Assembly: GCA_934087515.1 (NCBI GenBank)
Contig: CAKOIY010000001.1
Coordinates: 5,539 to 69,538, forward strand
DNA length: 64,000 bases
Direction: 5' to 3'
From: an uncultured Bacilli bacterium
Lineage (GTDB): Bacteria > Bacillota_I > Bacilli_A > RF39 > UBA660
Shown: piece after piece, positions 16,788 through 25,660 of the stretch
How the letters are laid out: each line of letters opens with the position of its first letter
Numbering within the stretch: position 1 is the first letter of the stretch
Program-made: the position numbers and the translations under genes
Notes under the pieces: generated by a model
What the model was told of the DNA's origin: nothing
Database searches by the model: none
Seen by the model: only the letters and a program-made list of their open reading frames with translations

Positions 16788-18476
16788 ATGAAAAAGAAAA
16801 TTATATCGTTAGTTTTAGTATGTGCATTACTTATTACTATTTTACCTAGTGGTGTTAGTGCTCTTAGTAAGGTTAATCCTTCAGAGAAGAAGGAGGTTTC
16901 TTTAAAGAAAGTTAATGATAAGTCTTTAATTGTTAAAACTCCGACTGCTAAGCAAATTAGAAAGGCTGGTAGTGAACTTGATTTTTATAAACAAAGTTTT
17001 ATTGAACAAGTTGAGGAGACTTATTCTCGATATGATTATGTAACTTATATTGATTCTGTTAGGAAGGCTTTTGAGAAGGCACATCAAGAGGCTATTGATA
17101 CACTTAATAATCTTAGTTCTTTAGATGATTTGTTTTATGATTATGAGGAAGGTACTGTTTCTTTAGATGTTAATTTACCTTATGCTACTATGACTACTAT
17201 TGGTGGTTGGGATTATGATTATGTTACTACTGATAATTATTATTTGACTTTGAAAAAACGTGGTCTTAAGGCTATAAATGATGCTTTTGATTGTTTTTAT
17301 GAAGGGGATTTTAGTACTTATTATAATACTATAATTAATTCTTATCGTAGTGAGTATTTAGGATATGTAAGTAGTGCTAATGATTATTATTCACTTGCTA
17401 AAGGTTTTGCTAATATTGGTTTAGTTGGAGATTATAATAATTTTACATATGTTGATATTTCTTTTGATTTAGATAATTATAATGGTGAAGATGCTGAATC
17501 TATGTCTGGTTCTTGTCAATATGATGCTTATGGTTATTTTCCTGATTTTGAATATGTAGAGTTTTTAAATAGTGTTGGTATTGCGTCTATTCCTTCTTAT
17601 TCTCTTGGTCGTGTTATTTATTCTTTAGGAGAAGTTCAAGATACTAAAAATGCTTTTAGTGCATATATTAATAATTATGTATATGAACAACTTAAAGCTA
17701 GTGGTTATAAGGTTACTGATGAGATTATAGATATGGCTGATAAGACTCTTGATGATATTAATAATGGTTATAATCCTGATACTATGTATACTAAGTATAT
17801 TGATTTGATTGAAAAATTTGAAGATATGACTGGTGTTACTTATCAAAAACTTAGTTCTACTACTACATTTAAACTTGCTGCTGGTATTGATAAGTTATCT
17901 AAGAAGTATTTGGATAAAAAAGTTTATTCTAATGCTGGTTATAATACTAATTATAATCTATTAGATAATGCTAGTAGTGCTATTAATGTTGTGTATGAGG
18001 TAGAAATACCTAGAAATTTCTTGGTTAAGCTTGAAAAACTTCTTAAGAAGACTCCAACTAGAGTTGTTGAACTTAGTAATGCCAAGAAGTCATATGCTAA
18101 TAAGTTAAATACTTTTAAGAATAATAAAAAGTATAATCAAAAGAAAGTTGTTCCTATTGTTAATGAGGGAATTAGTAAAATAAATAAGGCTACTTCAGTT
18201 GATAGTGTTAAGAGTATATATAATACTTATTATAAGAAGGCTTTACTTACTATAAATAAATATAAGATAACTACTTCAAAGACTGGTAAGGGTGTTATTA
18301 CCAAGAGTAAAACTGTTAATTATGGTTCTAATGTTGTTATTACTATGACTCCTAGTAAGGGTTATAAACTTAGTAAGGTTTATGTAGATGGTAAACGTGT
18401 TAGTGTTAAGAGTAAGTATACATTTAAGAATGTTACTTTGAATCATTCTATAAAGGCAGTTTTTGTTAAGAAGTAG
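16788..18476 (+). CDS. Exported protein with C-terminal InlB-B-repeat-like domain
   Basis: A 562-residue protein with a clear signal peptide (about 1-26, cut near VSA-LS). The body is largely helical and rich in Tyr, Asn and Ser, with no recognised enzyme motif. The C-terminal 75 residues (GKGVITKS.., GSNVVITMTPSKGYKL..VYVDGK, YTFKNVTLNHSIKAVF) fit a divergent InlB B-repeat (a beta-rich surface domain). It sits 10 bases behind the secreted subtilase with a GGAGG ribosome site, so the two are one operon; it could be a substrate or partner of the protease (inference). Terminated at 18489. Confidence 0.8.
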   Translation: MKKKIISLVLVCALLITILPSGVSALSKVNPSEKKEVSLKKVNDKSLIVKTPTAKQIRKAGSELDFYKQSFIEQVEETYSRYDYVTYIDSVRKAFEKAHQEAIDTLNNLSSLDDLFYDYEEGTVSLDVNLPYATMTTIGGWDYDYVTTDNYYLTLKKRGLKAINDAFDCFYEGDFSTYYNTIINSYRSEYLGYVSSANDYYSLAKGFANIGLVGDYNNFTYVDISFDLDNYNGEDAESMSGSCQYDAYGYFPDFEYVEFLNSVGIASIPSYSLGRVIYSLGEVQDTKNAFSAYINNYVYEQLKASGYKVTDEIIDMADKTLDDINNGYNPDTMYTKYIDLIEKFEDMTGVTYQKLSSTTTFKLAAGIDKLSKKYLDKKVYSNAGYNTNYNLLDNASSAINVVYEVEIPRNFLVKLEKLLKKTPTRVVELSNAKKSYANKLNTFKNNKKYNQKKVVPIVNEGISKINKATSVDSVKSIYNTYYKKALLTINKYKITTSKTGKGVITKSKTVNYGSNVVITMTPSKGYKLSKVYVDGKRVSVKSKYTFKNVTLNHSIKAVFVKK

Positions 18477-18488
18477 TACTAGTTATTA

Positions 18489-18522
18489 GAAAAACATTCT
18501 ATAGGGTGTTTTTCTTTTTTTG
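18489..18522 (+). terminator. Intrinsic terminator of the subtilase operon
   Basis: GAAAAACA (18489-18496), 10-base loop, TGTTTTTC (18507-18514), then TTTTTTT. Confidence 0.75.
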
Positions 18523-18530
18523 TCTAAACA

Positions 18531-18559
18531 TAAAAAAAATACTTAAACCAAGTATTTTT
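18531..18559 (-). terminator. Intrinsic terminator of spoIVA
   Basis: On the minus strand AATACTT, loop GGTTT, AAGTATT, then a run of seven or more T (18531-18537 on +). The stem touches the spoIVA stop codon. Confidence 0.75.
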
Positions 18560-20039
18560 ATATTACTATAGCTATTAGATTGTTTGATCCTTTGTTTACT
18601 ACTTTGGACATTGTTGTTTGAAATTTATATCTTACGTTTTCTGGCATCATTGATATTTTTGATTGGATTCCTTCTTGGACTATTTTGTCTAAGCTTCTTC
18701 CAAATATTTCGCTTGACCAGATACTGTTTGGATCACTATTGCTATCTTTCATTAGGTGTTCTATTAGTTCTTTGCTTTGGGCTTCGCTACCGATTATTGG
18801 TTCAAAGCTTGATTCTACATCTACTCTTATCATATGTATTGATGGTGCTGTTGCTTTTAGTTTTATTCCATATCTTGATCCTTGTTTTGTTATTTCTGGT
18901 TTGTCTAATTTCATATCTTTTATAGTGGGATTTGCAACTCCGTATCCAGTTGTTTTTACCATTTTTAGAGCTTGTTCTAGTTCTTTATATTCTGTTTTTG
19001 TTTCTTTGTATTCTTGGAATATTTTCAAAAGATTTGTTTTGTTTGTTATGTCTATGTCAATCATTTCGTTTAATACTTTTTCGAATAGTTCTTGAGGTGC
19101 TTCTAATGTTATGGTTATGATTCCTGTTTTAGGATCTACTAAGGACATATAGGCATTTTTTATGTACTGGCAATTGTTGAAATGACTTATTATTCCATCA
19201 ACATCACGTAATTTATCTACTTCAATTACACTTTCTTTTATTTTATCTATGTAAGCTTTTTTGACATAATGATTTGGTTTTAGGATTCCAATCCATTCTG
19301 GTATATCGATGTTTACTTCTAATATAGGAAATTCATATAGAGCTTCTCTTAATATATTATTTATTTCTATTTCATTCATATTTAGTACATCTATTGGTAG
19401 GACAGGTACTTTGTATTTTACTTTTAGTTCTTCTGTTAGTTTTTCTGTTTCTTTTGCTGTTGGTTTAGTTGTATTTAGTATTATTATATATGGTTTGTTT
19501 ATTGAACTTAGTTCTAGTGCTATTTTTTCTTCTGCTTCAATATAGTCTTTTCTTGAGAATTCTCCGATAGTTCCATCTGTTGTAATCATTATTCCTATTG
19601 TTGAGTGGTCTCTTATTACTTTTTCTGTTCCTATTTCTGCGGCTTCAACGAATGGTATTTCATCTTTGTACCAGGGGGTTTTTACCATTCTAGGGCCGTT
19701 TTCGTCTTCGTAGCCTTTGGCTTCATCAATTATGTATCCTACGCAGTCTACTAGTCTCATGTTACAAGTCATGTCATCTATTTTTATTTGGGCAACATTG
19801 TTGGGAACAAATTTGGGTTCTATAGTCATAATAGTTTTTCCTCCACTTGATTGTGGTATTTCATCTAGAGCTCTTTTTCTTTCGTATTCGTCTTCTATGT
19901 TGGGAACTATAAGTTCTTCTACTACTTTTTTGATAAAGGTTGATTTTCCAGTTCTTACTGCTCCAACTACTCCTAGGTAAATGTCTCCGCCGGTACGATA
20001 GGCTATGTTTTTGATTATTTCTTGTTTATCCACATGCAT
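18558..20039 (-). CDS. spoIVA: Stage IV sporulation protein A (spore coat morphogenetic ATPase)
   Basis: A 493-residue protein that polymerises on the forespore surface using ATP and anchors the coat; required for coat and cortex assembly. Full length compared with Bacillus SpoIVA (492). Matches include RTGGDIYLGVVGAVRTGKST (Walker A at GAVRTGKST), LVDCVGY, GYEDENGPRM, HSTIGIMITTDGTIG, LREALYEFP, VKTTGYG, KAPSIHM-like APSIHMI, SIWSSEIFGRSLDKIVQEGI and LMPENVRYK. ATG at 20039 was chosen over the preceding in-frame GTG. A CATATTAT element at 20056-20063 (minus) could be a sigma-E -10. It is the strongest sign that this genome encodes a spore programme. Confidence 0.97.
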   Translation of the reverse strand: MHVDKQEIIKNIAYRTGGDIYLGVVGAVRTGKSTFIKKVVEELIVPNIEDEYERKRALDEIPQSSGGKTIMTIEPKFVPNNVAQIKIDDMTCNMRLVDCVGYIIDEAKGYEDENGPRMVKTPWYKDEIPFVEAAEIGTEKVIRDHSTIGIMITTDGTIGEFSRKDYIEAEEKIALELSSINKPYIIILNTTKPTAKETEKLTEELKVKYKVPVLPIDVLNMNEIEINNILREALYEFPILEVNIDIPEWIGILKPNHYVKKAYIDKIKESVIEVDKLRDVDGIISHFNNCQYIKNAYMSLVDPKTGIITITLEAPQELFEKVLNEMIDIDITNKTNLLKIFQEYKETKTEYKELEQALKMVKTTGYGVANPTIKDMKLDKPEITKQGSRYGIKLKATAPSIHMIRVDVESSFEPIIGSEAQSKELIEHLMKDSNSDPNSIWSSEIFGRSLDKIVQEGIQSKISMMPENVRYKFQTTMSKVVNKGSNNLIAIVI

Positions 20040-20153
20040 CACTCTCTTTCATTAAATAATATGATATTCTTTATATATTATTAAAATATCTTTAAAAAAA
20101 TTATTTTTTTTGTTTGTATTTGTGGGTAATTTGATGTTTTTTGAAACTTATTA

Positions 20154-20182
20154 TTGTCAAGTTTAAATTCTTATTGTATAAT
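20154..20182 (+). promoter_or_regulatory. Promoter of ftsA-ftsZ
   Basis: TTGTCA (20154-20159), 17 bases, TATAAT (20177-20182), 26 bases before the ftsA ATG. Confidence 0.82.
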
Positions 20183-20208
20183 TTATTTATGATATAAGAG
20201 GGATGATT

Positions 20209-21444
20209 ATGAGAAAGATATACACAAGTATTGATATTGGTACTGAAGAAGTAAAAGCAGTTACCATGGAAGAATACAATGGAAAATTCAATGTTTTAGC
20301 AACTGCTCATGTTCCTGCGAAAGGAGTTAAGAAAGGCTTAATAACTGATGCTCAGGCTATTACTGGTTCTGTTAAGAAGGCTATTAAGAGTTTAGAGAGT
20401 AAACTTGGTACAAAAGTTGAACAGGTTATTGCAGTTGTTCCTTCTAATAATAGGGAAATTGATATTGCTATGGGAGAGGTTGATATTAATACTAGTGATG
20501 CTTTTGTTGATGGTGAGACTATCTTTAATTGCCTTCAAAAATCATTGAAAAAGCACGTATCTATGAATAGTGAAGTAGTGAGTGTTATGCCTATTGAGTA
20601 TAAAATCAATGGGGAAAAGAAAGTGAAAAATCCTTTGGGTCTTGAGGGAAGTAAACTTGCTGTTAAATCTGTTGTTGTTTCTGTTCCTAAGAAGAATGTT
20701 TATTCTGTTGTAGGAATACTTGAGAATATTGGGGTGGAAGTTGTTGATATTGTTATTTCTTCGATTGCTGATTATTATGCTACTAAGGATAAGGAGCTTG
20801 ATAAAGCTGTTGTTGCTATGATAAATTTTGGCAAGGAGAAGAGCGTTTTATCAGTATTTAATAAAGGTATTCTTGTTAAGGAACTTATTGCTTCGATTGG
20901 GGGAGATGATATTGACGAGGTTATTCGCTTTAATTTTAAGACAGATGAGAAGAAAACAAAGGAAATAAAAGAAGAGTATGGGGTTGCAAGTAGAAAGTAT
21001 GCTGAAAGTGATGAAGAGTACAAAATTGTGAATAGACTTAATCAAAACATTGTGGTTAATCAGTATATGCTTGCTGAAATGATTGAATATAAACTTATTG
21101 AGTCGTTAAAAAATCTTAAAAATGATATAAATAACTTAACAAATAGGGAAATAAGTTATATAATGGTTACAGGAGCTATAACATCAATGTTAGGGTTTGA
21201 TGCTCTTTTACAAGATACTTATGGTAGAAAAGGACAAATACTTAATGTTAATGTCATTGGAATTCGTGATAGTAGATTTACTACAAGTTATGGTGCTATA
21301 AAATATTTTGTTGATAAACTTAATTTAAGGGAAAAAGATTATACAATGTTTGTAGATGAAAAGGTCGAAGAAATGCTAAGAGCAAGGAAGAAAATGGGGA
21401 CAGGCAGTGCACTAGGAAAAATATTTGGAAAAATATTTGATTAA
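20209..21444 (+). CDS. ftsA: Cell division protein FtsA
   Basis: A 411-residue actin-like ATPase that tethers FtsZ to the membrane. The phosphate-binding motif SIDIGTEEVKAV is at the start. The C-terminal GSALGKIFGKIFD is an amphipathic helix fitting the membrane-targeting sequence. Domain order and length match FtsA. Start at ATG 20209, six bases after AAGAGGG; the ATG at 20203 overlaps that site. ftsZ follows after 12 bases, the classic order, but the pair is 25 kb away from mraZ-rsmH-ftsL-pbpB. Confidence 0.92.
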   Translation: MRKIYTSIDIGTEEVKAVTMEEYNGKFNVLATAHVPAKGVKKGLITDAQAITGSVKKAIKSLESKLGTKVEQVIAVVPSNNREIDIAMGEVDINTSDAFVDGETIFNCLQKSLKKHVSMNSEVVSVMPIEYKINGEKKVKNPLGLEGSKLAVKSVVVSVPKKNVYSVVGILENIGVEVVDIVISSIADYYATKDKELDKAVVAMINFGKEKSVLSVFNKGILVKELIASIGGDDIDEVIRFNFKTDEKKTKEIKEEYGVASRKYAESDEEYKIVNRLNQNIVVNQYMLAEMIEYKLIESLKNLKNDINNLTNREISYIMVTGAITSMLGFDALLQDTYGRKGQILNVNVIGIRDSRFTTSYGAIKYFVDKLNLREKDYTMFVDEKVEEMLRARKKMGTGSALGKIFGKIFD

Positions 21445-21456
21445 GGAGATGAAGTT

Positions 21457-22533
21457 ATGTTTGATTTAGCTATGACGGACCAACTTGCTAAGATAAAAGT
21501 AATAGGAGTTGGTGGTGGCGGCGGTAATGCCATTAATAGAATGATTGATGCTGGAGTTAGAGGTGTTGACTTTATTGCGGTTAATACTGATGCTCAAGTT
21601 TTGAACGCTTCGAAAGCAGAAAAGAAGATTCAACTTGGTACTCTTGGTGCTGGTGGTAGACCTGAAATTGGAAAAGAGGCTGCTATTAAGGCTAAAAAGG
21701 AACTTGAAGAAAGTTTGAAAGGTGCAGATATGGTATTTATCACTTGTGGTATGGGTGGTGGAACTGGTACTGGTGCTGCACCGGTAATTGCAGAGATTGC
21801 TCAGAGTTTAGGTGCTCTTACAGTGGCTATTGTTACTAGACCTTTCTCTTTTGAAGGTAAGAGAAGAATGGATAATGCTCTTGCTGGAATTGAAGAACTT
21901 AAGGAACATGTTGATACTTTAATTGTGATACCTAATGATAGGTTAAGGGAAATTATTGATAAATCTACTTCTATGCTTGATGCGTTTAAGGAAGTTGATA
22001 ATGTTCTTTTACGTGGTGTACAATCTATATCTGATTTGATTGCTGTTGTTGGGTTGGTAAACCTAGACTTTGCTGATGTTAGGGCGGTTATGGAAAAATC
22101 AGGTAATGCTATTATTGGTATTGGTATTGGTATGGGAGAAGATAGGGCAATTGAAGCGGCTAAGCAAGCAGTTTCATCTCCGCTTCTTGAAACTTCGATT
22201 CATGGTGCTACTGATGCAATTATTAATATTACTGGTGGTTCTAATTTAACATTGTTTGAAGCTGAACAAGCAGCAGAGGTTGTAAGAGCTGCAGCTAATA
22301 CAGATATAAATACTATATTTGGTTCAGTTATTAATGAAAATCTTACTGATGAGGTTATTGTTACAGTAATTGCTACTGGTTTTGATAAGAAAAATAAGAA
22401 TAAGAAACCTCTTTATAATCAACTTAATAGTAGAAGTGATGGTTATATCGATGATGATGAGGATGATGATGCAAATGCTGGGTTTGATCCTCAAGAAATT
22501 GAAATACCAACTTTTATGCATCGTAATTTTTAG
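21457..22533 (+). CDS. ftsZ: Cell division protein FtsZ
   Basis: A 358-residue tubulin-like GTPase forming the division ring. GTP-binding motifs: [13 protein letters not shown] near residue 15 and [12 protein letters not shown] from about residue 98. The T7-loop region NLDFADV is present. After an acidic Asp-rich linker, the C-terminal peptide [10 protein letters not shown] is the usual FtsA/SepF-binding tail. ATG at 21457 follows GGAGATGAAGTT. Followed by a strong terminator. Confidence 0.98.
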   Translation: MFDLAMTDQLAKIKVIGVGGGGGNAINRMIDAGVRGVDFIAVNTDAQVLNASKAEKKIQLGTLGAGGRPEIGKEAAIKAKKELEESLKGADMVFITCGMGGGTGTGAAPVIAEIAQSLGALTVAIVTRPFSFEGKRRMDNALAGIEELKEHVDTLIVIPNDRLREIIDKSTSMLDAFKEVDNVLLRGVQSISDLIAVVGLVNLDFADVRAVMEKSGNAIIGIGIGMGEDRAIEAAKQAVSSPLLETSIHGATDAIINITGGSNLTLFEAEQAAEVVRAAANTDINTIFGSVINENLTDEVIVTVIATGFDKKNKNKKPLYNQLNSRSDGYIDDDEDDDANAGFDPQEIEIPTFMHRNF

Positions 22534-22550
22534 TGTAAATATATATGTAA

Positions 22551-22578
22551 AAGCAAACGGGTTGTTTGCTTTTTTTTC
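22551..22578 (+). terminator. Intrinsic terminator of ftsA-ftsZ
   Basis: AAGCAAAC (22551-22558), loop GGGTT, GTTTGCTT (22564-22571), then a T run. Confidence 0.88.
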
Positions 22579-22594
22579 TTTTGTGTGATATAAT
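22566..22594 (+). promoter_or_regulatory. Promoter of the HD hydrolase gene
   Basis: TTGCTT (22566-22571), 17 bases, TATAAT (22589-22594) with TG before it. The -35 lies in the 3' arm of the ftsZ terminator. Confidence 0.65.
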
Positions 22595-22609
22595 TTTTTC
22601 GGTGAGAAC

Positions 22610-23104
22610 ATGAAGCAAGATAATAAAGAATATGTTGAAATAGTTGAAAAATTACTTGAAAATAGAAAGTTTAATAAGTTAAAAGAGGAAACTCATCATC
22701 ATAATAGTAATAGATTCAATCATAGTTTAGATGTTTCTTTTAAGACTTATAAAGTGTGCAAGAAGTTAGGACTTGATTATGAGAGTGCAACTAGAGCGGC
22801 TTTGTTACATGATTTCTTTTTTGATAATGAGTTTAGTAACAAGAGAGAAAGAATGCTTAAACATCCAAGTAAGGCTGTTGAAAATGCTAGTAAGATAACT
22901 AAATTGTCTAAGAAAGAAGCTAATATTATTGAATCTCATATGTATCCTGTTGGAGGTAAGGTTCCTAGGTGTTTAGAGAGTGTTGTTGTTGATGCTGTTG
23001 ATGATTATGTTTCTTTTAAGGAAAAATTTGGTGGAGATTTTAAAAATTTAAAAGCAGCGTTTAATTTTTTATTTATTTTAGTGATAAATGTTTTCTTTAG
23101 ATAA
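22610..23104 (+). CDS. HD-domain phosphohydrolase
   Basis: A 164-residue protein of the HD superfamily. Metal-binding residues appear in order: H in NRFNHSLDV, HD in AALLHDFFFD, then ESHMYP and a late D in VVDAVDDYVS. The arrangement is that of small HD hydrolases annotated as HDIG-type phosphohydrolases; the substrate is unknown. The final 14 residues (FNFLFILVINVFF) are hydrophobic and may be a membrane tail. ATG 22610 follows GGTGAGAAC. It lies alone between ftsZ and a tRNA gene. Confidence 0.78.
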   Translation: MKQDNKEYVEIVEKLLENRKFNKLKEETHHHNSNRFNHSLDVSFKTYKVCKKLGLDYESATRAALLHDFFFDNEFSNKRERMLKHPSKAVENASKITKLSKKEANIIESHMYPVGGKVPRCLESVVVDAVDDYVSFKEKFGGDFKNLKAAFNFLFILVINVFFR

Positions 23105-23114
23105 CATTTATTTT

Positions 23115-23191
23115 GTCCTCGTAGCTCAGCTGGATAGAGCAATTGCCTCCTAAGCAATAGGTCGAAGGTTCAAATCCTTTCGAGGACGCCA
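23115..23191 (+). tRNA. tRNA-Arg (anticodon CCT)
   Basis: 77 bases. Acceptor GTCCTCG pairs with CGAGGAC, then G73 and an encoded CCA. The anticodon stem is ATTGC/GCAAT with loop CTCCTAA. It reads AGG and is close in sequence to the TCT tRNA at 6877. Confidence 0.97.
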
Positions 23192-23202
23192 TATTGTATG
23201 TT

Positions 23203-23226
23203 AACTCTTTTTGAAGAGTTTTTTTG
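23203..23226 (+). terminator. Intrinsic terminator of tRNA-Arg
   Basis: AACTCTT (23203-23209), loop TTTG, AAGAGTT (23214-23220), then TTTTTG. Confidence 0.78.
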
Positions 23227-23251
23227 TTTTTTGTTTTTTGTGTGCTATAAT
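23224..23251 (+). promoter_or_regulatory. Promoter of the DUF362 gene
   Basis: TTGTTT (23224-23229), 16 bases, TATAAT (23246-23251) preceded by TG. Confidence 0.55.
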
Positions 23252-23277
23252 AAATAAAAAAATATGGAGGAATTTAT

Positions 23278-24159
23278 ATGGAAAAGTCTAAAGTTTATTT
23301 TACTAAGGAAATATCTCCTTGTAGTTTGATTAAAATGTATGATGTATTGGAAAAGAATCTTAGTGGTAATGTTGCTGTTAAGATTTCTACTGGTGAAAAG
23401 GGCAATAATAATTATTTGAATCCTAATTTGATAAAGGATTTGGTATCTTATGTTTCTGGTACTATTACGGAGTGTAATACGGCTTATGCTGGTCATAGGA
23501 ATAGTACTTCTGTTCATATGGAGACTATTAGGGAACATGGTTTTTTAGATATTGCTAAGGTTGATATTATGGATAGTGATGGTGATTTTGCTATTCCTGT
23601 TAGTAATGGTTTTCATTTGGATAAGAATTATGTTGGTAATCATTTGAAGAATTATGATTCTATGTTGATGTTATCTCATTTTAAGGGTCATCCTATGGGA
23701 GGGTTTGGTGGTGCTCTTAAGAATATGTCTATTGGGGTTGCTTCTTCTTCTGGAAAGGCTTATATTCATACTGCTGGTAAGAGTAGGGATGTTGATACTT
23801 TATGGGAAAATATTTGTAGTCAGGATTCCTTTTTGGAATCAATGGCAGATGCTGATAGTAGTGTTGTTAATTATATGAAGGGTAATATTGTTTATATTAA
23901 TGTGATTAATAATTTGTCTGTTGATTGTGATTGTGTGGCTAGTCCAGAGGATATTTGTATGCATGATATTGGTGTTTTGTCTTCGACTGATCCAGTTGCT
24001 CTTGATAGGGCTTGTGTTGACTTGATATATAATTCTAGTGATTTTGGAAAGGTTCATATGATAGAACGCATTGAAAGACAAAATGGTACGTATATTTTAG
24101 AGGCTGCTAGTAAATTAGGAATTGGTAGTCAGAATTATGATTTTATAAATATGGACTAG
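23278..24159 (+). CDS. DUF362 domain-containing protein
   Basis: A 293-residue cytosolic protein with the DUF362 pattern: VAVKISTGEKGNNNYL near the start, then a middle block with LSHFKGHPMGGFGGALKN and ending in VLSSTDPVALDRACVDLI. Many DUF362 proteins carry a 4Fe-4S ferredoxin domain at the end; this one has isolated cysteines but no CxxCxxC cluster, so it is the short form. The function is unknown for the family. ATG 23278 follows GGAGGAATTTAT. Single gene after tRNA-Arg. Confidence 0.85.
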   Translation: MEKSKVYFTKEISPCSLIKMYDVLEKNLSGNVAVKISTGEKGNNNYLNPNLIKDLVSYVSGTITECNTAYAGHRNSTSVHMETIREHGFLDIAKVDIMDSDGDFAIPVSNGFHLDKNYVGNHLKNYDSMLMLSHFKGHPMGGFGGALKNMSIGVASSSGKAYIHTAGKSRDVDTLWENICSQDSFLESMADADSSVVNYMKGNIVYINVINNLSVDCDCVASPEDICMHDIGVLSSTDPVALDRACVDLIYNSSDFGKVHMIERIERQNGTYILEAASKLGIGSQNYDFINMD

Positions 24160-24214
24160 TTTATTTACTATAATAGTGGTTTGTGTTATTATATTTATAA
24201 TAGTGAGGTGTATT

Positions 24215-24970
24215 ATGGAAAAAGGTAATCTTAATAGTTTGGATGATTTTATAACTACTATTGTTATGAATTTTGAACTTACTGCTCCGGTTAAAAGAGT
24301 TTTGTCTAGACTTAGTGAAATAAGGAAAAAGGGTAATGAGTATTTAGTTAGTTTTAGTGATAATGGGCTTAGTTGGAAGACTAGAAATGGTAGGTTTAGT
24401 GAGACTATTGTTGTTGATGCTTATAGTAAGAAAATAAGAATTGAAGAATCAGGAGTTAAGGATGTTTCTGAAGATCAAGATTTTAAAGATTATGTAAAAG
24501 CTACAAAGAATTATTTTACGAAGCAAATTTATTCTGTTTTTGATGATAAATCTACTAATTATTCTTATAACAGAGAGTATGTTATTGCTAGAGGTAAAAA
24601 TAATACGAGAATTTTGGCTTCTATTTCTAAAGGTTATAATTTTTTTAATGGTGAGAGATTTTTGGGACGAAGTTTAAATATTGATACTAAGGATGTTTTA
24701 AAAGATGATGATAATAATACTATTGATGAGAGTTCTTCTAGTATTAGTGATAATATATATGTTCTTGCTACAGGTGATAGACTTGAGAAAAAGACTATTA
24801 ATGGTGATACTGAATGTTATTTTTTTAGTAAAAATAGTGCTTCTGGGGATTCTTTTAAGAAAATAATTAATTTAGATGAATTTGATGAACTTATGTCTTT
24901 AGATGATGATCCTTATGTTGTTGCTAATAATGATATTGTTTATGATGTTAGAAAAACTAATTATAGTTAA
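24215..24970 (+). CDS. Hypothetical protein (251 aa)
   Basis: Not recognised. 251 residues from ATG 24215 (GTGAGGTG upstream); an upstream in-frame start at 24176 would add a hydrophobic leader but has no ribosome site. It looks soluble and acidic, with strand patterns such as VSFSDNGLSWKT and NIYVLATGDRLEKKT. A short Asp/Ser-rich linker is at about 165-180. No catalytic motif is visible. The neighbours (DUF362, PAP2) give no clear hint. Confidence 0.6.
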   Translation: MEKGNLNSLDDFITTIVMNFELTAPVKRVLSRLSEIRKKGNEYLVSFSDNGLSWKTRNGRFSETIVVDAYSKKIRIEESGVKDVSEDQDFKDYVKATKNYFTKQIYSVFDDKSTNYSYNREYVIARGKNNTRILASISKGYNFFNGERFLGRSLNIDTKDVLKDDDNNTIDESSSSISDNIYVLATGDRLEKKTINGDTECYFFSKNSASGDSFKKIINLDEFDELMSLDDDPYVVANNDIVYDVRKTNYS

Positions 24971-25045
24971 CTGTAAACTTTGGTTAAATTTTTCTGAAAA
25001 TTAGATTATATTTGTTAAAGATGTTATAATGTTTATGGAGGGGTT

Positions 25046-25660
25046 ATGAATAAGAAAAAGTATTTTATACTTATATTTTTGATAATACTTTTTATGTTTG
25101 TATGTTATTTAGCTAATGTTAATGATTTTGGTTTTGATAATATGATAAATGGTGTTATTAGAAATGTAACTGATGGTAAGACTAGTTTTTATAAGATTTT
25201 AACTTTTTTTGGAAGTGGAATATTTTTATCTTTATGTTGTGTATTATTACTTATATTTGTTAAAGATAATAGTAAGAGAATTATGATTGTTGCTAATTTG
25301 GTTATTGTATCGCTTTTTAGTAATTTTGTTCTTAAACCAATATTTCATAGAGATAGACCTATAGATATGATTGTTTCTGAGAATGGTTATTCTTTTCCTA
25401 GTAGTCATGCTTTTATTGCAACAGCTTTTTATGGTCTTTTGATATATTTTGTTTATAAGAGTAATTTGTCTTGTAGGATTAAGATTTTATTTATTAGTTG
25501 TTTATCGCTTGTTATATTTGGTATAGGTGTTAGTAGAGTGTACTTAGGAGTACATTATCCTACGGATGTTATTGGTGGTTTTGTAGGAGGAGTTATTTAT
25601 TTGATATGTATGCTAAAGTTATTTTATTTAGTAAAAGGAGTAGATTATGAGAAAAAATAA
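25046..25660 (+). CDS. PAP2-family membrane phosphatase
   Basis: A 204-residue integral membrane protein with about six helices and the three PAP2 catalytic motifs: KPIFHRDRP (motif 1), PSSHAF (motif 2, usually PSGH) and SRVYLGVHYPTD (motif 3). Such enzymes dephosphorylate lipid phosphates, commonly undecaprenyl diphosphate or phosphatidylglycerophosphate, outside the membrane. The next gene, an LCP wall-polymer ligase, overlaps its 3' end by 14 bases, so a role in recycling the undecaprenyl carrier is plausible (inference). Confidence 0.9.
   Translation: MNKKKYFILIFLIILFMFVCYLANVNDFGFDNMINGVIRNVTDGKTSFYKILTFFGSGIFLSLCCVLLLIFVKDNSKRIMIVANLVIVSLFSNFVLKPIFHRDRPIDMIVSENGYSFPSSHAFIATAFYGLLIYFVYKSNLSCRIKILFISCLSLVIFGIGVSRVYLGVHYPTDVIGGFVGGVIYLICMLKLFYLVKGVDYEKK

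Noticed and set aside
18584..19095. Plus-strand frames of 113 and 136 aa
   Set aside because: Antisense to the strongly conserved spoIVA.
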